Under the pieces are notes generated by a model. That model did no database searches, had not been told where the DNA came from, and saw only the letters and a program-made list of their open reading frames with translations. Positions 53,203 through 62,400 of a stretch of 64,000 nt of DNA are shown one piece after another (position 1 is the stretch's first letter; every line of letters starts with the position of its first letter). Location of the stretch: contig CAIOHR010000432.1 in NCBI GenBank assembly GCA_903858115.1, positions 1-64,000 on the forward strand, given 5' to 3'. The translations under genes and the position numbers were made by a program. The stretch comes from an uncultured Pirellula sp. (GTDB lineage: Bacteria; Planctomycetota; Planctomycetia; Pirellulales; Pirellulaceae).

Positions 53203-54477
53203 ATGGAACCTCAACAACCTAATCTCGAGGAGCTGATCAGCGGCATGCTGGATGGCGAATTGACTAATGCTGAGGCTCGCCGTTTGGATGCGGAGATGAA
53301 AGCAAATCCTGCGCTCCAGAAGAGGATGGATGAGTTAGCGTCTCTAAGGAAATCTTTGCTTTGTGGCCGCCCAACGGGCCGGCTTCCAAGGTCTTTTGCC
53401 GCTCGCATCACCCATATGGCGAAAGAGCGGGCTGACGAGCTTGGGGACGAAGCACCGGAATGGCTGCATGCCGAGGGCAGGTCAATGCATACCGATAGGT
53501 TTGGCAGCCTGTCGCCATCTGCTGTTCTTTCTGAGGTTCATCCTGCCGAGTTCAAGAACCGGGCTTGGATTCCGATAGCGTCGATATGCTCCGCGATTTG
53601 CGTTGCCGGACTCGTTTTCATTTTTCGGTTAACGGATCCGGAACCTAAGCAGTTCGCTAATTTGCCGCCGTTCCAGCAAAGCGAAGACAACAACACAGCG
53701 ACCGTTGAGGAGTTACTGCAAAGTCAATCCACGAAAGACTCTCAAGACGGGCTAGTAAAGTCGATGCTTGAAAAAGCGGAGGTCGATGATCCTAGCACCC
53801 CATCAGACAACGGAGTCCAATCAGATAACCGGGTCGCTTCGGACGAGATCAAGAAACCAACGCTGTCTTCAGAATCAGAGCCCAAGAAGGTAGAAAACTC
53901 TCTCGCTGGAGCATCTGAGAGCAAACCAAAACGTGCGAAAGGATCTGCGCCGGTTGTTTCTAACGGCAGATTGCTGTTTGCCGTTTATGTCGACATGGAC
54001 AAAGTGGCTTTGGAGAACAACGCGCTCGATCAAATATTTGCGAAACATGGAATTGCCGCGATTGAAGAACTCGCGATTAACGAGGATCAATTACGATCAC
54101 TTCTGACCACGGGACTCGCTGGTTCCGTGTCGCTCGAGGGAAATTCTATCGTTTTGCTCAAGGGCAAATCGAAGAATATCGACAAGGCGGTCATGGAGTT
54201 CAATTCCCAATATAGAGACTTTCCCGCCATTGGATTTAATGTATTGATGGGTGAGGAAGTCAAAGAACTAGAGCGACAGTTTAGCACGATTTCGGTAGCT
54301 ACAGCTCCTGCTTCGAAGCGTTTGACCGTGAAAAACGACAGTGGCATTTTCTCAAGATTCTCAGACGGAAAGCTGAAAGCGAAGAAGATGTCGAACAATG
54401 GAGGTCTCGCGAAGATTCCTCTCGTGATGGACGATGGGGAGTCGTTGATGCTTTTGTTGATCCGAGAAGTGGAATAA
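53203..54477 (+). CDS. Anti-sigma-factor-like membrane protein
   Basis: A 424-aa protein whose N-terminal LISGMLDGELTNAEARRLDA matches the helical anti-sigma (RseA-like) domain. A hydrophobic segment at about 122-142 (WIPIASICSAICVAGLVFI) would be the membrane helix. A long low-complexity acidic linker (about 150-255) follows, then a C-terminal extracytoplasmic domain (from about residue 260, NGRLLFAVYVDMDKVALEN). No sigma factor gene is adjacent, which is unusual. The topology and family are reasonable but not certain. Confidence 0.75.
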   Translation: MEPQQPNLEELISGMLDGELTNAEARRLDAEMKANPALQKRMDELASLRKSLLCGRPTGRLPRSFAARITHMAKERADELGDEAPEWLHAEGRSMHTDRFGSLSPSAVLSEVHPAEFKNRAWIPIASICSAICVAGLVFIFRLTDPEPKQFANLPPFQQSEDNNTATVEELLQSQSTKDSQDGLVKSMLEKAEVDDPSTPSDNGVQSDNRVASDEIKKPTLSSESEPKKVENSLAGASESKPKRAKGSAPVVSNGRLLFAVYVDMDKVALENNALDQIFAKHGIAAIEELAINEDQLRSLLTTGLAGSVSLEGNSIVLLKGKSKNIDKAVMEFNSQYRDFPAIGFNVLMGEEVKELERQFSTISVATAPASKRLTVKNDSGIFSRFSDGKLKAKKMSNNGGLAKIPLVMDDGESLMLLLIREVE

Positions 54478-54640
54478 CCTTACGACCGATAGCATATTCC
54501 CCGACGGCCCATTTTCTTCCAACGGTCATTCCTTCCTTAAACTTGACGTTAGAAGTTGTTTAGATTGACGTGGGGCCACAGGACGTTTGACCCTCAGTGT
54601 ATCATGGTTGTAGATGATCATCTCTCCAACCTTTTTCCCT

Positions 54641-56329
54641 ATGAACACTGACCCCATCCCCAACCAGCCACTTCTTAGGCCTTGGTCCTCCTGGACTCCA
54701 AGGTATTTGACTTCGATCTCCCCGAAGCAGTTCGGTCATTACTTTACCGACGTACTGATCATTGGCGGCGGGCTTGCTGGACTTCGAGCAGCACACGAGA
54801 TTCACCCGTCGCTTCGGACATTGATTCTGACCAAAGATAAGCTGGAGGAGTCGAATAGCACGTATGCACAAGGTGGGATCGCAAGCGTCTGGGATCCGGA
54901 GGACCGGTTCGATAATCATGTTGCAGACACGTTGATCGCTGGTGGTGATCTTTGCGACAACAAAGTCGTCGAGACAGTGGTGCGCGAAGCTCCCGATCGA
55001 GTCGCGGAGTTGATTCGTTGGGGAACTCGGTTTGATCAACATGATGGGCAGATCAAACTCGGTCGCGAAGGTGGCCACTCTCATCAGCGCATCCTGCATG
55101 CGTTAGGCGACGCTACCGGAAAAGAGATCATGCGGGCCATGATCGCTCATACACGCCAACAGCCTCACACGGAGATCAGCGAAGAGACTTTTACACTGGA
55201 TCTACTGACCATGGAGGGACGCTGCCATGGGGCTATCGCATCCATTCGAGGAGGAAAACCAGTCTTTATCTGGGCTAAAGAGACAATTCTCTGCACCGGT
55301 GGCTGTGGGCAAGTGTTTCGCGAGTCTACCAATCCAAGAGTCGCAACGGGTGACGGGCACGCGATCGCATTTCGCGCTGGGGCCACAATGCGAGACATGG
55401 AATTCATGCAATTTCACCCGACCGTGCTCTATATCGCGGGTAGTTCTCGGACTTTGATTACCGAAGCCGTCCGAGGTGACGGTGCTTATCTGATCGATGC
55501 AAACGGAACTCGCTTTATGGGGGAGTACGATGAACGACTAGAACTCGCGCCACGCGATATCGTTAGTCAAGCGATCGTAAGCCAAATGGAGAAAACACAG
55601 TCCCCATGTGTCTACTTGACGATGAAGCATCTCGATCCCACGCATGTGCGAGAACGATTCCCGGGCATCGCCAAGGTATGTAGCAGTTTCGGACTGGATA
55701 TTGCCATTGATGCGATTCCTGTTCGACCCGGCGCCCATTATATGATCGGTGGTTGCGAGGTAGATACCCAGTCACGCACGTCTATCCCTGGGTTGTGGGC
55801 TGCAGGAGAAGTGACGAGCAGCGGATTGCATGGTGCAAACCGATTAGCCTCGAATAGCCTTTTAGAAGGCCTAGTCTACGGAGCCATCGCAGGTCGCAAC
55901 GCATCGGAATGCGCGAGCCAAAATCCCTCGAACGAACTGCGAGTCCTTCCCATTGAGTCACCGGGGCTAGCGCGGAGCGATCAAGAAATAGATTTGGCAG
56001 ATATTCGCAATGCGGTCCGGTCACTGATGTGGCGAAATGTGGGAGTCAAACGCAAAGAAGAGCGACTTTCTGAAACCATTCAGACGATTCAGCAATATTG
56101 TAGCTATGTACTATCTCAGAACCTGGATGGTATTGAAGGCTGGGAGTTGCAAAACCTTTTGACGGTGAGTCTGCAGATGGCAGTGGCGGCTCAGGAAAGA
56201 AAGGAATCGCGAGGCGTACACTTTCGGATTGACTATCCCACCATTGATAACACCAATTGGCGGAAACATTTGACAATCTCTAGGATGATGAGCGGGGAAT
56301 CATCCCGATCTACGGCGAGCGGTGGGTGA
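54641..56329 (+). CDS. nadB: L-aspartate oxidase
   Basis: A flavoprotein of about 562 aa that oxidises L-aspartate to iminoaspartate, the first step of de novo NAD synthesis. The FAD motif VLIIGGGLAGLRAA is near residues 38-51. AQGGIASVWDPEDRFDNH, GGHSHQRILHALGDATG and MEFMQFHPTVLY are diagnostic of NadB. GGCEVDTQSRTSIPGLWAAG and the final GLHGANRLASNSLLEGLV complete the fold. ATG 54641 is preferred to 54614. No nadA or nadC is nearby. Confidence 0.95.
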   Translation: MNTDPIPNQPLLRPWSSWTPRYLTSISPKQFGHYFTDVLIIGGGLAGLRAAHEIHPSLRTLILTKDKLEESNSTYAQGGIASVWDPEDRFDNHVADTLIAGGDLCDNKVVETVVREAPDRVAELIRWGTRFDQHDGQIKLGREGGHSHQRILHALGDATGKEIMRAMIAHTRQQPHTEISEETFTLDLLTMEGRCHGAIASIRGGKPVFIWAKETILCTGGCGQVFRESTNPRVATGDGHAIAFRAGATMRDMEFMQFHPTVLYIAGSSRTLITEAVRGDGAYLIDANGTRFMGEYDERLELAPRDIVSQAIVSQMEKTQSPCVYLTMKHLDPTHVRERFPGIAKVCSSFGLDIAIDAIPVRPGAHYMIGGCEVDTQSRTSIPGLWAAGEVTSSGLHGANRLASNSLLEGLVYGAIAGRNASECASQNPSNELRVLPIESPGLARSDQEIDLADIRNAVRSLMWRNVGVKRKEERLSETIQTIQQYCSYVLSQNLDGIEGWELQNLLTVSLQMAVAAQERKESRGVHFRIDYPTIDNTNWRKHLTISRMMSGESSRSTASGG

Positions 56330-56377
56330 TATTTCGCGCCGCAACCGCATGTAAGTGAAACCGCTGACAAAGTAGCA

Positions 56378-56417
56378 GCAGGCACGCTCCGTCGTGCCGT
56401 CCGCTCTTCAAGATTTG
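56378..56417. repeat. REP-like palindromic element, copy 2 (inverted)
   Basis: This 40-bp stretch is the reverse complement of 52973-53012 with a single mismatch and contains the same GGCACG-N6-CGTGCC hairpin. It lies between the convergent nadB and dockerin-protein genes. The similarity extends a few bases further on each side with small indels. Confidence 0.7.
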
Positions 56418-56447
56418 CAGCGTCCCGCTCTCGGATTGGATGATAGC

Positions 56448-59400
56448 CTAAAGCCAATTGCCGTTTGCGAAGACATCGTCGAGGTCTTCTTCATCATTGT
56501 CCATATCTTCCCATACGGCAAGATAATCGGCCAATGATTCCGGCTCGTCTCCTTCTTCATTTGCCATGAGCGGACCATAGCCAAACTCTTCACGAAGTGT
56601 CTTCGCAAGGCTCAGATCAAACTCCATCATCGACTCACGAAGAGCTGCATTCTTGTAGGTCTGCGTGAATTCCTCCGTCGACATGATCTCGACGTTTATC
56701 GGTTTCCAATCAAGATCAGGAACCGACTCGCCTTCACCTTCTCCAGCACCGCTGTTTCCTTGGGAATTGATAAAGTTCACGACCTCTAAAACGTCCAAAC
56801 TGCTAACGCTTCCGTCGCCGTTGACATCCAAGAAAGGTGGTGGCACAAAGCTCTCAGGAAGAACTCTTTGTCCGTTTTCATTGATATCGTTGACCAAGAC
56901 GAGAACATCAATTGCCGAGACAAAACCATCGTCATCGACGTCGAGACGATTGTCTGGATTCTGGAACAGAGAGGTAAGAACCTGGATCGTCACGGTGGCA
57001 ACATTGCTAACCTGTCCCGTGATGTCCGCTACGGTGTACTGAAGCGAGGTAACGCCTACAAATCCAGTGACGGGAGTATAGCGTATCTTACCGTCGTTCA
57101 GCACGCGTGCCGTCCCGGAATTGGGGGCGGTTACGATCGTAACCGATGCTGGGTTCAGGCCACCATTGGAATCTGGGTCTGAATCATTCCTCAGCACATC
57201 AATATCGACAGCCCGGTTTCGAACGGTAGAGACAACATCATTGCCTGCTACCGGAGGGATGCTCGTATTGACCGTAACGGTTGCTTCGTTCGACAACGCT
57301 CCAAGGGAATCTCGGACCCGATAAGTAAAGCTATTCACACCCACGAAACCGGGGGCTGATCTGAACTCCACCCTTCCCGTAGGTAACGCGATAGCGATAC
57401 CATTGGCGGGTAGCTGTCCAATCTCAATAGAAGTCAAATCGAACGCAGAATCAACATCGCGATCGTTTTGAAGGACATCCAACAATGTTGTCGTTCCGAC
57501 AGCAACTTGGAAGGAATCATTGACAGCAACGGGGGCGTCATTCACACCAGTCACCGTGATGGCGACGGATGCTATGTTGCTTGTTCCGTTCAAACTATCA
57601 CCGATAGTGTAGGTAAAGCTATCAACAATGGTCTCGCCAGCCCGAAGTTCTTGTAGTCGAACTGTGGAACGAGGATCGTAGGTGAAGCTACCGTTTGCGT
57701 TCAGCACGACTCGAGCACCGATGGTGCTCGTTAAATTGCCCGCGGGTACAAGAACGCTCAGCACATCGTTCGGCAGATCTGGATCCACATCGTTCGCCAG
57801 CAAACCAGGTGCTGATACGGTTAGCAGTGCGTCTTCCGTCGTCGAGTACTGATCTGCGTTTGCGATCGGATTGTCGTTCTTCGAAGTCAATGTGATTGAA
57901 AATGTACGACGACCAGACGTGTTCACATTGGGAGGAGAGCTCGGACCATTGTCCACGACTTCCACGAACACAAGGACAGTGCCAAACGCATTGTCTGCGG
58001 GAGTAAAGGTCAATCTTCCATTGGCATCAATTGTCGGTTGAACAGCAAAGAGCCTACTATTGCTGTTGGTGACAAGAATAGTGACCGTTTGACTTGACTC
58101 ATCGGTCGCGGTCGGTGGAACGCTATTCATTCCCTCTGCTGGAACGATCTTGGACAAGAACGGGGCGCTGTACGGCCCAGAGTCTTCGTCCACAACGACC
58201 GAACCACTCATTACGAATCCCGCTGGGTCATTCACTGCACCAATCGAGACTGTCATTCGATGAGTTGGTGAGGTGTTTACATCTCCGATCTCTGCATTAT
58301 TTCCTCCGTTATCCACGGCATACACATCAAGGGCAACAACTCCATTCACATCTTTCGCAAGAGTAAAGGTCAGCACACCTGTCGAACTGATGGATGGCTG
58401 GACGGTAAAGAACCTGCTGTCGCTAGGATTGCTTGGAGCAACGACGAACGAAACAATTTGACCACTCTCGTCAGGCGGACCTGCCAGAATGTTTGTTGCC
58501 CATGTTGCGCTATAGGGCGCGGCATCTTCCAATACACTGACATCGGCGCCCGGTGTGAACTGTGGCGGATCGTTGACGCCAATGGGGCGAATCACAATCG
58601 TGCCAGTGGCACTTCGTTCCGGCGAACCGTTATCGGTAACAACGTAACGAATGGTATCTACCCCAGCCAAGTTCGGTGGCGGAATGTAGTCAAACGAAAC
58701 AATCACATTCCCCTGCATGTTTGGAATGACTGTGCCACCAAACTCGCTGGTTGGTGCAATCTGAGTCATTCGAACGGTCTGACCCGCTATCACTTCGTCG
58801 ATCGGACCAGCGACATCACCCGCCAGAACGTCCAAAGCCAAGACAGTAATGCGAGAATCCTCAAGAACATCGGTGACCGTATGAATGTTAGGGACTGGCG
58901 GATCGTTCACGGGCGTGATGTCGAGAGTAAACGTTTGCTTGATCGATAGATTGGTATTCGGACTTGGCCCTGCAAGACCACCATCTTGTAACTGGAATGT
59001 AATCACCCGATTGATGCCGGGGGTTGACGAGTTGACGTTAAGCTTCGTTCGGAAGGAAAGCGTGCCGTCCGGCTGAATCGATGGGGCAACTTCGAATAGG
59101 TTAGGATCAAAGGAATCCACATTGAACGTCAAGCTTTGTCTGTTCTCGTCCGAGGCAACAGCCGGTCCCGGGCGTATGTCGGTTGCAAAGCCTGGAATTG
59201 AAACCACTCCCGCATCTTCGTTGACCGTTAGATTCGTTGGAATCGAAAACTCAGGCGCATCGTTGATCGCTTGCACGGAAATCGTAAAGGTCAAAACCGG
59301 ACCCAAGTTGTTATTCGGGAACGGACTTGCCGCACCATCGTCGACCAACCGAGCTGTAATGACCGAAGTTCCGTTTTGATGCGGAGCCGTTCGGAATGTC

Positions 59401-62400
59401 AAGGCACCCAACGCATCAATCGCTGGTGGCGTTGAAAACAACGAAGGGTTACTGAAGTTCATATTGAACGTGAGTATTTGATTCGCTTCGTCTGCTGCCG
59501 TCATCTGACCATTTAGCAGGTTAAACGCTTGTCTAACGTTCGTCGCGAAACCTGCAACGGTCACCGGACCAGCATCTTCAATGACCTCGACTCGACTTCG
59601 ACTTAACGTATAGAACGGCGCGTCATTGATCGGATTGACCGTAACAGAAACAGTTTTGGAAGTAGATCGCGGTACAGGAATACCGTTCTCGCGTCCATCA
59701 TCTGTTGCCGTAAAGATCAGGTTGAACAATTCAGGGACACCTCGCAACAATGCAAAATTGCTATTCACATCTTGCTTGTATTGGAATTGAACTTCGCCTG
59801 TGACCGGATCCAGAGTCGGCAGTACCGCGTATAAGTCGACCGCTTGCGGAGGAACAGATATAGACCTTACCACCGTTTGAGCCGTGGGTGCAGGTGGGAT
59901 CTCGTCGATCGCAGTCAGCGGGCCCGCAAATTCGTTGAAGTAGAACGCTGGCAGAACTTGCCGAGGCGCATCTTCATCGATCGTAATCGTCGTCGACGCC
60001 AAATCAAAGATCGGTGGATCGTTGATTTCGCTCACCCGAATCGAAAGAGTTTGACGCAACGATTCCGCCTGATGAACGCCCCCGCCAGTGCCGTTTCCAG
60101 TCTGGCCATTGTCCATTCCATATATTTCAATTTCAATGATACCAGCCGAGACTACGTTGACATCCGGTGCAAGCGTGAATGTCAAATTGCGATCAATGCT
60201 AGTTCCAGTCGCCAAAACGATCTGCGGTTGAACAGCAAACAATGCAGGACGTAGTGCGCGAACCGTCAGATTGGTAAAGGTAATCGATTGCTGACCAGCA
60301 CTTGGAGAGAGTCCTAATTCATCATCAGCACCACCCGATCGTCCTAATGGTCGACCAGCAACGCCTGCCGGACCGGCAATCGCGGTGATAGGGATCACCT
60401 GCTGACCTGGATCTTCCAACACGTTTAGTCGAAGTACACCGCTACTTGCCAACGTCGGATCAATCTTGGTCCGATTTGGATCTACGGTTACGACGGGACG
60501 ATCATTGATCGCATTGATGTTGATCGTCAATGTGCTGAACGCTGTCTTCGGATCTGGGGTCACATTAGGTAAAGATCCTGATACACCGTTGTCTTCGATC
60601 TCGACACGTACCAAAACTGCGCCGTTAACCAAATTGTTGTAATTGGTACCTGGAGTAAATCGAATCTCAGGATTTGTACCACTGACCAAACTCAAAGACT
60701 CGCCTGGGTACTCCGTTCTCGGTGAGCCGTCTATGTTGATTAGCTGAACCGATTTGACACGAATGGTTTGGCCGTCTTCGTTATCAACCTTGGGTGGCAC
60801 CTTGTTCGGATTATGCCCTGCATAATCATTGCTCAACAGGAAGCGTGTCGGCCAAATTTTGGCGATATCCTCGTCGATCGTATCGACGTCGTCCGTTGCG
60901 AAGGGTGCATCATTGACCGGTGCAACGTTCAACGTCAACGTTTGTCTTACTGACTCATTGAGGTGAACCCCACCCAACGGGCCTGCGCCCGCAGGTTGGC
61001 CATCGTCCATACCGAAGATCTCGATCAAGATCGGTCCCGACACCAACGAGTTCACGTTCGGGGCAAGAGTGAAACTGAGTGTTCTCGCAACATCCGTTCC
61101 CGTCGATGCGGTGATTGTCGGTTGCACCGAGAACAACGTTGGATCCAATGCTCGGACACGCGTTACGTCGGGAGCCGTTGTATTGAAGCTCACGTTCTGA
61201 CCTGCGAGTGGCGTCGGAAGAAGCACTCGACCGTTCTCGTCGTCCGCTCCACCTGAAACTCCGACGGACGCACCTACAATGCCTACAGGACCTGCGGTCA
61301 CCGAGATAGGGATCGTTTGCGTGCCCGGATTCTCGCCCACATTCAACTGAGCTCCATTGGCAGTTGGGACCAGATTGCTCATCGTGGAAGTCGGATCCAA
61401 CGTGACGATAGGACGATCATTCATCGCATTGATGTTGATCGTCAATGTGCTCGATGCTCGCTTGGCGTCCAACGATGGCGTTGGAAGCGGTCCCGTCACC
61501 CCCGTATCTTCGATCGTCACCAACACAAATACAGGACCGTCAATCAAGTCGTTGTAATTGGTTCCAGGTGTGAACCGAATCTCCGAAAGACCTGTCGCAA
61601 CCGTCTCACCGGCTGGCCATGTCAACGATTCACCTGGCTTCGCTGTTCGTACGACACCTGCTGTATTAATCAATTGCACATCGACGATACGAATGCGTTG
61701 ATCTTCGTCGCGATCTTCTGGCGGTGTCGCTGGATTATCTCGCTCTTCGTTATCTATCCGTGGGTTAGTAAGTGATGGGTTATGACCTGCATAATCATTG
61801 CTCAAAATCGATGCTGCCGAGATGACAATCGATGTGTCTTCGTCGATACGACGAGTATCATTCGTTGCGAATGGTGCATCATTGACCGGTGCGACGTTCA
61901 ACGTCAACGTGTGTCTTACTGACTCGTTGAGGTGAACCCCACCCAACGGGCCTGCGCCCGCAGGTTGGCCATCGTCCATACCGAAGATCTCGATCAAGAT
62001 CGGTCCCGATACCAACGAGTTCACGTCTGGTGCCAGTGTAAAGCTGAGAACTCTCGCAACATCCGCTCCCGTCGCAGCGGTGATTGTCGGTTGAACCGAG
62101 AAAAGCGATGGATCCAACGCTCGAACGCGGGTCACGTCGGGAGCCGTTGTATTGAAGCTTGTTCCTTGACCAGCAAGACCTGTAACCAAACCGTTTTCAT
62201 CATCTGCTCCACCCGCGGTTGGGTTTGCAAGTGGCCCAGCCCAAACGGAAACAGGAATAGTCTTTGCTGGATTTACATCTTCAACGTAATCGACCGCCAA
62301 AACGCCAGTATTGACTACGATTGTCGGACGGTCATTCATCGCATTGATGTTGACTGTCAACGTGGACTTGGTTTGCCGAGGAGTGTTATTGGAGGCAGGA

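Noticed and set aside
52853..53236. 127-aa frame upstream of the anti-sigma-like gene, considered as a decayed sigma factor
   Set aside because: Its translation has no sigma region 2 or 4 features and it contains the REP-like palindromes.
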